Shown here: positions 12,701-23,615 of the stretch, piece by piece | How positions within the stretch are numbered: the stretch's first letter is position 1 | How the letters are laid out: the number at the start of each line of letters is the position of its first letter | DNA from: Paracyclopina nana | Taxonomy: Eukaryota; Arthropoda; Copepoda; Cyclopoida; Cyclopettidae | NCBI GenBank assembly: GCA_019096065.1 | Contig: JAGUCH010000001.1 | Coordinates: 16,802,001-16,866,000 of the forward strand | DNA length: 64,000 bases | Reading direction: 5' to 3' | Notes under the pieces: model-generated | The model's input: the letters and a program-made list of their open reading frames with translations, nothing else | What the model was told of the DNA's origin: nothing | Databases searched by the model: none | Position numbers and translations under genes: made by a program

Positions 12701-15700
12701 CTTTGCAACAATGTTGCAACATGCTCCCTTTCAGAAATGAACTCAGCGTCATCACCGTACAAGTGCTAAAAAGTTAACTCTAATTATTTTTACAATTATC
12801 TAGCAATATATTGTTTGCTTACCCGATTGCTCTCAAAGAAGATTTTGTCTCCTAAGTACAAAGCCTTGAACAAGTCCTTAGTGTCTTTGCAGTAGTCATT
12901 CAACCATGAAAGAAAGGTGGTCTTGTTGTTACTGAACAAGTCAGACATGCCACTTCGGATTAGCTTCATGTTCTCTTTTGTTTGGCGTCCCTTAGCCGAG
13001 AACTTTTTGGCAACAAGTTGAACAACAGCTGGGATGACAACTTTCAGTACACTTGCCGGAACAGGCCTTTTGAGGCAAGAGAAAGCTTTTGTGCTACTGC
13101 AAAGCAACAAACAATATACTTTAAATATTTTCAGGATATATCCATTGATAATTACTTACTTCTTACAATCACCAATGATGAAATGGTAGATGGCATATCT
13201 GCTGAACAAGACGAGCATCACTGACTGGCAAATGCTCTTGTTGATATCTCCAGTCGGGATCTTTTCAATGTGAGGCAAAATTATTGCTGGTAGAGCCATC
13301 TGGATGAAGTCACAAGCCAAAATAACATCACTAGCTGGTCCACAAGTATCAAATGGAAGCAGACGATTGATCATTGTGGAGACATTTGTCTTCTTTTCAG
13401 CGTGAGTGTCTCCCAGCATCCTTAGTTTCTCCATCAAATCGTGATGGTCTTGCATGAGAGCACATAGTTGATCCTTGATCTCCTTGTTTGACTTCAGGAC
13501 GCTATTTACTGCCACAGACAGTCGACTCTCTTTCTTCCCTTCAGCCTCCTTCTCCTTCTTACGAATCTCCTAAAAATATAAACTTCCCTTAAACATCAAA
13601 TATATTGTGAGAATATTAAGAGTTTTACTTCAAGTTCTCTCACAACCCCTTTTGTGATGGCTGCAAGGACTTCTTCATTGAAGCATCCACCAGAGCATTT
13701 TGCTGCTGACTTCTGCAAAACAGCTGGAGATCCCACAAATGTTGTATTAGGATCTTGTTCAGATGCACTTGGAGTGTCATGGATTAAAGTGCCTGCCTGC
13801 GCAAATGTAGTATTTCCACCTGTTGTCACAGTCTCAGTTGCTGGCTCATGAGTTGATGGTGGAGGTGTATTGACACCAAACGTGGTGTCAACCAATGCTG
13901 CTCTTGGAGGAGTTACCTCTTGCTCTTCCTCACCGCTGGATTCACCAATTTGAGTAACTGTTTGTTTCTCAGGCCTCAAGGTTTTCTCGGGTGATTGTGA
14001 GGTAGATCGTGAGGATATTGAGGGATTACGGACAGTTTTTTTAGCGGCATTTCTTGGTGGGTTCTTTGGTGGTGGCAACTTCTTGGGCGCATTATAAATT
14101 GCTGGCTCCACAGCCTTCTTTGTTGCCACTGCTTTCTTGGGTGGTGGTGGCTTTTTTGGTGGCGCTGGAGGCTTTGAAGGCACATTTTTCTTGCCAGCTG
14201 TGGTAATGCTTGGTGAAGCGACAATATTTAAGGGCTTATAAACACCTTTCCTCTGTGACTTCCGTGGAGTTGCCTTCAATGGTGATGGGGCTGCAGACTT
14301 TGACCTTGTAGTCCCAGATGTTGCCTTTGCTGTTGTAGGCTGAGGCTCAGTGGATTTTCCTCGCCCTCTGCCTGAGGTCGACGCTGTGGCTTTACCAACC
14401 TATCATTAAGTTAGCATTAAATATATTGTGAGAATATTTAGTGATTATGAAGTCACCTCTTGTTCAGCTAGCTTTTTTGAAACTCGCATCATGAAAGAGG
14501 AAGTGGTGTCAACGCGATCTGGAATTTGTGCTCCATGACCAGCATCTGATTCTTCAGTTGTGGGATCAATTCCACGAGCAGTTCTGGTCACAGTAGCGCC
14601 AGATTCAATGAGGCTGCCAGTGAATTTGTCTTTGGCGCTCTTTCTAGGCTCATAGGTCCATCTCTTGTTGATCTTCTCTCTATTTAGGATGACCATTTCG
14701 TCATACTTGACGTACTTGGCATAGCCAACGCTCTTCCTGATCACTGCGCAGAGATCACGTATGTATTGAGACACGAAGATAACTGGTGCATCTGAAAATT
14801 AGGGTTTATCCTGAGTTTATCCTGAGTTTATCCAACGAGTTATTTTTAGCAATTTCTTTACCTCTTTCAACTCTTGCAAAAATAGTGGCATAAGCCACTT
14901 TGCCAAAGACCGCGATCTCTCTTCTTATGCTCCTCTGCATCTCGTTCATGGGTGCAGTTGGGTCAAATCCAAATTTTGACTTTAAGTCATGCCCATCGTC
15001 AAAGATGATATCCACAGGTACCAATTGGAACACAGGGTCGTCATCAAGCATTGCCATGATGACTTGGTTGTACACTCGATCTTCTTCATTCTCATGTGGC
15101 GATATACTGGCACTGGAGTTGTAACTCCCCACCTCACTGGGAGACCGAGACATAATCACTCAATATTCTCACAGTAAATTTAGCGATTATTGTGCGATTA
15201 TTTAGCAGAATTATTGTTTGTTTTTCTGAGCGCACGTCCTTTCTTTATGAAAGCTGAAGAGGGACTGAGTTTGCCGGCCGACGCGCAGCTGACTTTTCAC
15301 CCACGCCAGTTGACGGAAGATTCCCAAACAGCACGCAACATCGAAATAAGGCAATTTTTGTGGACAACACATACTTCGTATCACACATCAAGGACCAAAA
15401 AAATTAAAGGTAATTAATTTTTGCTCAATTACATGCCATTACGTAATTAATTAGACCAATTATATATGCTGGATATCCTCACAATAAACATAGGATAATA
15501 CTAAACATGATACATTTTTTTAGAAATACAATGTTTGAAACTAAATAAATTAGGGATTAGGCACTACTAAAGATGAAATATGCTTGAACTCAGTGCTGGA
15601 TATTCTTACAATAATTATACGTGACGACATTTTTACAATCTCTGCAATTTTAGGACCGCATTGTCCACCAAAATGGATGACGATGATGATGACAACAGCA

Positions 15701-18700
15701 GAGTCCTCACTGTCAATGAGCGAATGAGGAGGAAACGGCGACGGCAAAAATTTGAAGTGGATGCACTCATAGAGGAATTGCGTGAAAAGTCTAGGCGGTT
15801 GGAAGATGCTGAAAGAGTGGGCCAGCAAACTGTTCCCATAGAGATTGAAATAATCACTACTGTTTCCAATGGCATTAAGGGAGTAATTGCAGCCAATGAA
15901 AGTGATCTTCTTAAGAAAGCTGATGAGGAACCAGAAAATCCTGCTTCAATTGTTCTCAGAGAAGCAAATAATCTTGTCCAACAAGCTACCAATATATCCA
16001 GCGATAATGTGACGATCTCAGAAGTCATCCGTGGAAATGTGAAGTTGACAAATGTGATTGACCCCAACACACTGAGCAACTACAAGTATGATGCTGATGA
16101 TGATTTGTTCCCCATTTTCTATGAGGAAGAGTATTTCATCATTGAGAAAGCCAAAGAGTGTGCAACACAGACTGGAATTGAAAGCAATACCACTTGGAGA
16201 CAATGTCTTGACAGAGATCTTCGCGAGAGGTGTGGTGGCAGGCCCAATAATGCAAATCAACTTGTTGGAGGGATCAGAGACAATGAAACTGTCAATGACT
16301 CTAGTTTGCAAAACAGTTTGGCATTGGAGGGAACAAGTCATGATGTGTGGGAAAACGAATTGCCTGAGCACAGGCAAAGTAATGATGTGCAAACAGTGCC
16401 CTCACAATATTCTCTCAATAAATCACGAGATAATGCATCATCAGGAGACGAAAGTAAGGATAACTCCGATGATGATGATTCTGCAGCATTCATGGCTGCC
16501 CATCGCTGCAATTTTGAAAGACGTGATAATGCTGAAAAGGACATCTTTGCTGCACCCGGAAATAGCAAACTTGCTCAAGGAGTAACTTTCAGCATAGGAG
16601 AAGAGGCTGCTCAAAGTGTCATTCAGCAGAACAACTTGGACGAATCGTTTGCATCATCGGTAAATATTTAAGCAATATTTCCACAATTTATCCACAAATT
16701 ATTATTACTTTTTTGTTACAGCTGATGGATGTTGAGGAAAATTATGATGAACCACCTGGAGACAATGACACTGATGCATTCATGGAGTATGATGATTCTG
16801 CATTGTGCTCTGCATTTTCCTCAATTAGCTTAAAGAAAAGCTCTCTTGCTGAGCTGATACAAGCTCAAATGGAGGAGGACAGTCTCCATGATCAGCTTCT
16901 GAAAAATGAGAGGTTTGCAAACAGGTACTTGCAGATTGTGTCCAAGCATTGCATTTCAAATGAGGCTGCTGATGAGATATGGGACTTTATACGTGCCATG
17001 GAAGTAGAAAGAAGGCTCAAATGCTTCAAGACCATTTATAAAAAGGTCAAGGACAGGCTTCCACCAATTCATATGTCATTTGAACTGCGAGAGAAGTTGT
17101 CTGGTGTCATCACTTACCATGGAGGCCCAGTGTATCCTCAAAGAATGTTTCCAAAGGCCAAGTGGGAGACATTGTCAGAGTGGACTTCCAGTGCAATTGA
17201 GGATCTTTATGAGTTTCACAAGCAGACTCATGGCCGTCGTTTACCTAAAAACAAGAGCAAAAGTATGATCTGTCAGTCGATGGATTGCCGCTAAGTGTTA
17301 GCGGGATAAATCAGATGTATATGGTCTGCATACGGTTCTTTGGCTGCAAGAATGTGTACCTAGCTGGTGTCTATGTTTACCGTGACAATTGCTCTGTGGA
17401 CTTAAATGACTGCATCAGGACTCTAATTGCCGATGCCCAGCGAGCTGGCTTCAAATTGAATGTAGTGATTGCTGATTCTCCAGCCCGTGCAAAAGTCAAG
17501 TGCCTAAAAGGCCATGCTGGATATTGCTGCTGCGACTTGTGTCTTGCTGTTGGTGATCGCAACAAGAAAATGATTTTTCCACCCAGCACTATGGGATATG
17601 AGCTTAGAACAATGACTGAATGGAAGAATATTGTGCGAAAACTTGAAGATGCAAAAGACCCATTACCTGATCGTGTCGCATTTGGTGTCAAGGGCGAGTC
17701 ACCCCTGCTGATTGTTGATGGCTTCAACTTGATTGATGATTGTCCTATCGAGCCAATGCACAACATTGTGCTTGGCATGGGCAAGGCAATGATCAATGCC
17801 ATTGTCAATCCCAAAGATTCAGCCAAGAAGCAATACAGCAAGAGGACCAGTGACTTGATGACCACCTTTGATGAAATGTGGACAAGGCTAAAAATTCCAT
17901 CAGAGTTCAACCGCCGCCCACGTGCCATGAAAGAGTCATTGAAGCACTATAAATCTGGAGAGTATTTAGCAATTATTGTTGCCGGATTTCTTCAGTTTGG
18001 CCGATCACTTGTGGGAGAAGAAAATCGAAACTTGAGGAAGTGCTGGTATTACTTCACTTACCTAGTGCGAGCTGCCTTCTTTGATGACCATTTGTACAAT
18101 CAGATTTGCAAGAAAATGGACATGAGTGCAATGATGCAGACCTTCTACTACATGTATCACATTGTGTTTGGAGCTAACAACTGCAGCTTTAATCTCCACT
18201 TGTTTTCTCACTTGCGACAAACAAGAAGCAGACATCGATTGGCGGCCATCTCAGCTGAGCCTTTTGAGGCATTCTATGGTTTCATCAAGAGGGTCCTTGT
18301 TAACAACACCACAAGTTTCACGAAACAAATAATGCAGAAGTCATTAATTGCAAGCATATCCCGCCATAATTGTGAGAAAGTTTTGCACATCAGCACAAAA
18401 ATGACAAGACGCAACACTCAAGACAACTTAGTGTACACAAAAGACAGGTGCTTCTATGAGGTTGTGGGCACCGTCGATGATAACCACTACAGTTGCAAAA
18501 AAATCATTACCTCGATGTACAGAAACCCAGATGTGTTCAGGCTTAACTACCAATTGATTGGCGTGGAGGTTTTCAAGCGCTATGACACTGAGACTGTCTC
18601 AGTCAAGAAAAGCCATATTGTTGGAAAGGCGGTGAAAGACGGCAGGATTATGATTGCCATCCCATTGGATGCTCTATCAAGTTAGCTTTGGTTTATTATT

Positions 18701-21002
18701 TATCAATTATCATTGCATATATTGTATGGCTATCTGAAGAATCAAGCGAGTTTGTGCAAACTATGAAAATGTTATCTGTGCGATATCAATGAAAGTGCAC
18801 TTTGAATAAAATGTGTATTAATAGAAATTTTGGATTTTTTATTTTTCTGCAATTGTCATGCATTTGTTCATCTCAAGAAGCGTGATTTCTATAAATAATC
18901 ATAAAATATGAGTTTCTGTTTTATAAATTTCTTTAAATATTCTTAAAATTTTAATATCTATTGGAATAATCCTTTGAATATTCTTAAATTAAAATATTTA
19001 GTGTTTCCTACCTAAGAATATCCTGCAAATCAATTTTTCTTATATTTAGACAAATTCATTCAATATTTTTATTTAAGAATATTCCTGAATTATAGCAATT
19101 GGGATTGATGGATATTTGCCAATATGAGCAAAAGGCAAGAATATCCTAATTTTCATTAAGTCCTATTGTGAGAAATTCTGGTGGGGTCTTGGCATTGGAA
19201 GAAACGTGACTCAAGATGTCATGACAGCTGATCCAAAATCATTGGAGAAATGTGGAGCCAATTTTTGTCCTTGGTCTTTGACTGATGAAGAGGCCATTGT
19301 TGATGCTTCTGATGACATCATTGAGGGCAACTTTAAAACCACTGACACACAGATTTTTACCTTGGCTGGAATTTACTTGGCCTTCTCTTTGCTGGGTCCC
19401 CTGATAATTGCCATTTTTGTTGATCCACTCAGGGGGGTCTCGTAAGTGAGTTCTTGACGCAAGTTTTGCATGCTAAAATCACCAAATCTGTTTGTCTTAG
19501 CCTAGGTGGCGCTAGTTGTTCTTACTACATAGCGCGTGAGCTCAAGTGACGTGTCAGTCATGGAAGCAAGCGGGCTAATCTCACGCGTCTTCAACAGAGC
19601 TCCTAGATAAGTTCTGTCTTTTTTAAAAAAGTATGCAATTTGGGCACTTTTTGATAATTTAAGGCTGGTTATGGAAATTTTTGGAAGTGAAATCCACAGA
19701 ATTCTATTGAAATTTTGTCTAGAAGCCTACCACAGCTCAGTCAGACTGTGTGCTATAGCAAAGCAGCGACAAGAACTCACCTTATTACTATAGATCATCT
19801 TGGATCCACTCTCAAAGTGAGGGGAAAAAATGGAGGCAAATCTCACATCAAATAATTTTTTTTTAAAATAGATTTGGAGACAACTCAGCAGAGGCCAATA
19901 CATCTTCTGGCTGTCAGCTGATTGTGGCCACTGCAGCTCAAATGAGGAAGAAAAAGCAGCTTTTACTCATTCCCCTCACAATTTGGTCTGGACTTGAGCA
20001 AGGATTCTTCAATGCTGATTTCACTGCTGTAACCATATTTTTGCTTTTTTTTCATGCTCTCTTGACTTGATTAGTTTAAGGTGAACTGTGACTTTAACAG
20101 ACAGCACTCAAGTAATCAAAAGCTAAAAAGGCCTTTTAAGTAAATTGGTTTGAATCATTTTCAGCCCATAATTTTTATGAATAAGAAATGAAAAGAATGC
20201 AGCTAGACCAAGCCTTACTACTATTTTTACAGCAGCTTTCCCTAAGCAATTGAGACAAAAATGCTTTTTTGAGTAACTGAAAAAAATGAAATTTTCTGCC
20301 AATTTTTCAGGGCTATGTCAGCTGTGGCTGGGGAGTTGACAAAGTTGGCTTTGTCATAATAACTTATGGAGTCTGTGATGCTATTTGCTCTTTCGCCTTA
20401 ACCTTTGCCATCAAAGTGGTGGGCAGAATGGCAATATTTGTTTGTGGAGCAGCACTTAACCTGGCAGTTATCATAGTGCTTTTCTCCTGGGTGCCCAACT
20501 CAGAAGAAAGCTATGTGTTCTTCATTTTGGCTGGCCTCTGGGGAATCTCAGATGGAGTATGGCAGACTCAAATTAATGGTATATCCTCTATGCCACCACT
20601 AACGCAAAATATCTTTTGCTATTTGCCTAATTATATTTTGGTTTTCCTCACAACTTTCCTTGAAATTGTTAAAGCCCTAGAACTGTTATTGTTACAAAAC
20701 CCACCTTCCCTGATATTTCAAAAAGTTAAAAAGATTAGGAAAATTAGAAAGCCTCTCATTTTCTCATTTCATTTCTCATGCATGCAGCTTTGTATGGAGT
20801 GCTTTTCACTGGAGCTGAGGCCACTGGAGCTTTTTCCAATTATCGCCTATGGGAATCAGCAGGATTTGTCATTGCTTACATTTTACAAAATCTTGTGTGT
20901 GTAAATGCCAAGTTGTGGATTTTGGTCACCACGCTGGGCCTGGGAATGATGGGATATATCACTGTTGAATTGCAGCCGAAATTTCCTAAAAGTCTTTTTT
21001 GA
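9799..21002 (+). CDS. UNC-93-like membrane protein, paralogue 2, split by element A
   Basis: Exons 9799-10038, 10230-10478, 10655-10787, then exon 4 divided as 10866-10868 plus 19189-19441 by element A, then 19872-20028, 20311-20578 and 20788-21002. With the element removed the exons total 1518 nt, an uninterrupted 505-aa frame, and every intron phase matches paralogue 1. Exon 2 (249 nt) and exon 6 (268 nt) are the same length in both genes. Shared motifs are QSMQSLQSSINQ, CGANFCPW, WSGLEQGFF, FILAGLWG and FSNYRLWES. As assembled, the original acceptor AG (10864-10865) is separated from its exon by 8.3 kb, so normal product is doubtful unless a new acceptor is used (AG at 19127-19128 or 19133-19134 would be in frame). 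A MITE begins 31 bp after the stop. Confidence 0.86.
10869..11651. repeat. Element A left subterminal region
   Basis: AT-rich non-coding end with repeated AAGAATAT/AATATTTA words and one copy of the element motif (AAATCTCACAATA, 11199-11211). A TTTATT near 11440 could be the minus-strand poly(A) signal of the accessory gene. Confidence 0.6.
11652..15153 (-). CDS. Element A accessory protein (about 1005 aa, function unknown)
   Basis: Nine exons in minus order: 15153-14862, 14791-14457, 14399-13629, 13569-13160, 13096-12823, 12765-12475, 12419-12057, 11999-11733, 11666-11652. All join in frame to 1005 codons plus stop. It has no break. The N-terminal quarter is mixed and the next 250 residues are Lys/Pro-rich and basic. 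A central conserved block (LGDTHAEKKTNVSTMINRLLPFD) aligns with the block LGYTMAEKEAIAMKIITRVFPID in the element B protein, sharing two intron positions and phases. Then come Gln-rich, basic and strongly acidic tails. I do not recognise the family. By analogy with the two-gene CACTA elements it may bind element DNA, but that is inference. Confidence 0.78.
15154..15672. promoter_or_regulatory. Element A divergent promoter region
   Basis: This 519-bp gap separates the two outward-reading genes and must carry both promoters. Three copies of the element motif lie here: ATATTCTCACAGTA (15163-15176), ATATCCTCACAATA (15473-15486) and ATATTCTTACAATA (15600-15613). The first and last sit 10 and 60 bp from the two start codons, consistent with autoregulatory binding sites. 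Confidence 0.55.
15673..18685 (+). CDS. Element A TNP2-like transposase, one frame break
   Basis: Exon 1 (15673-16659) and exon 2 (16722-18685) join in phase 0. The N-terminus is an acidic run followed by a basic RMRRKRRRQK patch. The catalytic half contains YDLSVDGLP, VVIADSPARAK, a Cys/His-rich LKGHAGYCCCDLC, IEPMHNIVLG and ISAEPFEAFYG, the signature order of animal TNP2-like DDE transposases. Between KNKSK and YDLSVDG (about 17247-17264) the reading frame drops by one base, so the protein is broken unless this is a sequencing error in the A-rich run. A one-base restoration would give about 983 aa, close to the 963 aa of element B. The three introns of the B catalytic part are absent here. 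AATAAA lies at 18805-18810. Confidence 0.85.
18686..19186. repeat. Element A right subterminal region
   Basis: About 500 bp of AT-rich sequence with many AAGAATAT/TTAAATATTC words, ending with the motif TATTGTGAGAAAT (19164-19176) that runs into the terminal inverted repeat. An AATAAA at 18805-18810 can serve the transposase gene. Confidence 0.6.
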
Positions 21003-21033
21003 TGTGATTGACAGTTTTACAAACAAAGCTTAA

Positions 21034-21912
21034 GAGTGAGAATCCCATAGCAGTGCAGAAGGAGTCTAGTGGCTCCGACAGCTTTTCAAAAATCTTATGG
21101 ACCATCTTGAGGGGCTACCCCTAGATACTCACTGTACCAAAGGGTTTTGCCCTCGGACCCCTGGGAGGGGAGATACACGCCCCCAAAGTTTGGAGAAATT
21201 CTTATGTAGTAAAACTTTGGACCCCCCTGGTGGCCACATGAGGCAACTTTTATTGACCCATTTTTTGTGCATTGTTATACCCCCTAAGGGTCTCTTGGGA
21301 AATGGGATAAAAGTTGTCGTTATGCATGCCCACTGTGCTCCAGGGGGCAATATGTTATTTTTAGGGGGTAACTTTGGCGCAAAATTGAGGAACCTTCCCG
21401 CGGATGAATTTTTTTCATTTTTTTCACAGAGTCAGCCAATGGTTAGTACTTTCATATAAAAGAATAAAAAAATGACCCTTTTTTGTTTAGAGCCAGATAT
21501 TGTCCGTCAAAGTTTTGCTTATTTTAGCCAATATAACTGTGTTTTACAGACTTCAGATTTATGGCCTAAAAAAGAAATTTTATTATAATTATTATATGTT
21601 GTGAACAATACTTATTTTGGTCATTTTTTGTTTTGGCTGCATCTAGGGGTACTTCCTTAATAAAAGTTTTAGAATGCACAAAAAATGGGTCAATAAAAGT
21701 TGCCTCATGTGGCCACCAGGGGGGTCCAAAGTTTTACTACATAAGAATTTCTCCAAACTTTGGAGGCGTGTATCTCCCCTCCCAGGGGTCCGAGGGCAAA
21801 ACCTTTTGGTACAGTGAGTATCTAGGGGCAGCCCCTCAAGATGGTCCATAAGATTTTTGAAAAGCTGTCGGAGCCACTAGACTCCTTCTGCACTGCTATG
21901 GGATTCTCACTC
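21034..21912. mobile_element. TTAA-flanked MITE with 240-bp inverted repeats
   Basis: Arms 21034-21273 and 21673-21912 are near-identical inverted copies of 240 bp, with ends GAGTGAGAATCCCATAGCAG. TTAA lies immediately outside each end (21030-21033, 21913-21916), the target duplication of piggyBac-type and some other elements. The 400-bp centre has no convincing gene; ORFs in the arms are mirror images of one another. The terminal bases do not look like canonical piggyBac CCC ends, so the superfamily is open. It sits between the paralogue 2 stop and the next gene. Confidence 0.87.
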
Positions 21913-21994
21913 TTAATGAACAATAAACTAGCTTTCTTCCAATTGTCTTCACCTCGTGTACATTTATCCAGTTGGTGTGACATCAGCAAGGCCT

Positions 21995-23461
21995 ATGGAG
22001 GAGCACAGCACTATAATCGTTGTGAACGAGGAGAACTTCAAGCAGCTTTTGGGCAAAAGGGTGCAAATTATCACAGATGACAGCAATAAAGGTGTGACAA
22101 ATGATGATGGCCAAGATATTAATAAAAATAGTACACAAGGACAGGACATCAAGCCTGAGGATATTGAGGATGAAAAGAAGAAAGACAATGCTGATAAAAT
22201 CTTGAAAAAGAAAAAAGCCTCTGGAAAGAGCAAAGTAGTGAAGGTAGATGCAGATGAAAGAGTTGAAAATGACGAAAGAATGAAAGCTGAAGAGAGAATC
22301 AAAGAGGAGGAAAGAATCAAAGAAGAGGAAAAAATAAGAGAGGAGGAAAAGATCAAAGAGGAAAAAATTAGAGAGGAAGAAAAGATCAAAGAAGAAAAAA
22401 TTAGAGAGGAGGAAAGAATCAAAGAAGAGGAAAAGATCAAAGAAGAAAAAGTTAGAGAGGAGGAAATAATCAAAGAGCAAGAAAAAATTAAAGCACAAGA
22501 AAAAATCAAAGAGCAAGAAAAAATTAAAGAGCAAGAAAAAATCAAAGAGCAAGAAAAAAATAAAGAACAAGAAAAAATCAAAGAGGAAGAAACAGTCAAA
22601 GAGCAAGAAAAAATCAAAGAGGTGAAAATAATCAAAGATCAGGAAATGTCTAAAGAGGAGGATAGAGGAAAAGAGGAAAATGAACAACAGAAAGATAGCG
22701 AGTTGGAAGAAAAGACGAAAACTGTAGCTCCGAAGAGTAAAAAAGGAGTGGAAGTGAAAAAGAGGAGGACCAATGCCACCAATAAAAGGGATGGTGTTGA
22801 AGAAAAGCAAACTCCCATAGAGGCTTTATTAAATACAGCAAACAATGATGGCTGTACTCTTACCAATAGCGATCACGAAGGCCAAGGTAAAGTCAACGAA
22901 CCAAGAACGCCAACAAAAGAGGAACACGAGGCGATAAGTGAAGTAGATTGTGAAGTGAAGAAAAAAATAGAGGAGTACAAGGAAGATAATGTCAATGCAG
23001 GAAAAAAACAAGGAATGGCAGAAAAAGATGAGGTTGATGCAATCACAAGTGGAAGAGGTGAAGAAGATTCCACAATTTCTTTAGAAGCTTTGGCAGGCAA
23101 GACGCCTTTGGTGCCAGAGGCAAACATCAGTGGTGAAAGCAAGCCAAAAGAAAGCAAAGCTAGTTATGATAATGTCAACGAAAGCATGTTGCAAAACTTC
23201 CCTTCATCCTTTGAAAGTTCATCAAAGCAGATCATAACAGAGAAAGTCGAAGAAATTCGGAATAATAAGAACGATTCCAACAACAAAGAGAAAGCTCTTG
23301 AGGAAGATGCTATTGTGAACAAAAGCTGTGCTGAGAAAGCTGGCCAAAAGGATTCACAAGGCAAAGACAAGCACAAGGATCAGCACGTTGAAGCCAAGAA
23401 AAAGAAGAAAATCATTAGTGGCGATAGAGCAAAAGCAACCAATAAAGGTCAAATAATATAG
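21995..23461 (+). CDS. Charged protein with long E/K/R helix (488 aa)
   Basis: Single exon. I chose the ATG at 21995 (MEEHSTIIVVNEENFKQLLG); the frame is open about 39 bases upstream but has no earlier ATG. Residues about 88-225 are dense repeats of EKIKEE/EKIKEQ with a 6-7 residue period, of a composition expected for a stable single alpha-helix or coiled coil. The rest is acidic and Ser/Lys-rich, ending in a basic KKKKKIISGDRAKATNK tail. No enzyme or binding domain is visible and I do not recognise it. AATAAA at 23561-23566 follows. The next gene has similar bias in composition and may be a relative or part of the same locus. Confidence 0.68.
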   Translation: MEEHSTIIVVNEENFKQLLGKRVQIITDDSNKGVTNDDGQDINKNSTQGQDIKPEDIEDEKKKDNADKILKKKKASGKSKVVKVDADERVENDERMKAEERIKEEERIKEEEKIREEEKIKEEKIREEEKIKEEKIREEERIKEEEKIKEEKVREEEIIKEQEKIKAQEKIKEQEKIKEQEKIKEQEKNKEQEKIKEEETVKEQEKIKEVKIIKDQEMSKEEDRGKEENEQQKDSELEEKTKTVAPKSKKGVEVKKRRTNATNKRDGVEEKQTPIEALLNTANNDGCTLTNSDHEGQGKVNEPRTPTKEEHEAISEVDCEVKKKIEEYKEDNVNAGKKQGMAEKDEVDAITSGRGEEDSTISLEALAGKTPLVPEANISGESKPKESKASYDNVNESMLQNFPSSFESSSKQIITEKVEEIRNNKNDSNNKEKALEEDAIVNKSCAEKAGQKDSQGKDKHKDQHVEAKKKKKIISGDRAKATNKGQII

Positions 23462-23560
23462 CTCACTGTGGGGAAATTGGCCGCTTATTACGTAATGTTT
23501 TTGAGCACATTTTTAATTAGCTTTCATAAATGAGGTTCATTACTAGCTGCAACAATTACC

Positions 23561-23566
23561 AATAAA
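23561..23566 (+). other. Polyadenylation signal AATAAA
   Basis: 100 bases after the stop of the E/K/R-rich protein gene and 50 bases before the next start codon, supporting two separate transcription units. Confidence 0.5.
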
Positions 23567-23615
23567 GAGGCTTTTTCCCCATGGTGAGCTATAAATCTGA
23601 ACGACAGTCAAAGTA

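Larger units (their letters stand above)
10869..19186. mobile_element. Element A: 8.3-kb TNP2/CACTA-like DNA transposon
   Basis: The left end CCCCACCAGAATTTCT (10869-10884) is exactly inverted at the right end (19171-19186). The dinucleotide TC flanks both sides (10867-10868 and 19187-19188) as a likely target duplication. Inside are two divergent genes: an accessory gene on the minus strand and a transposase on the plus strand, separated by about 520 bp. The ends are rich in AAGAATAT-like motifs. The transposase resembles TNP2-type enzymes of the EnSpm/CACTA group (core CAC-N-AGAA), but the CCCC lead and apparent 2-bp duplication are not classical CACTA features, so superfamily placement is tentative. 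The element sits 3 nt into host exon 4. Confidence 0.88.

Noticed and set aside
21097..21459. ORF of about 120 codons in the MITE arm
   Set aside because: The same peptide is encoded by the inverted arm; it reflects sequence symmetry rather than coding.
21964..22810. Long minus-strand ORFs of 223 and 275 aa rich in Phe/Leu/Ser
   Set aside because: They mirror the E/K/R-rich coding repeat on the plus strand.
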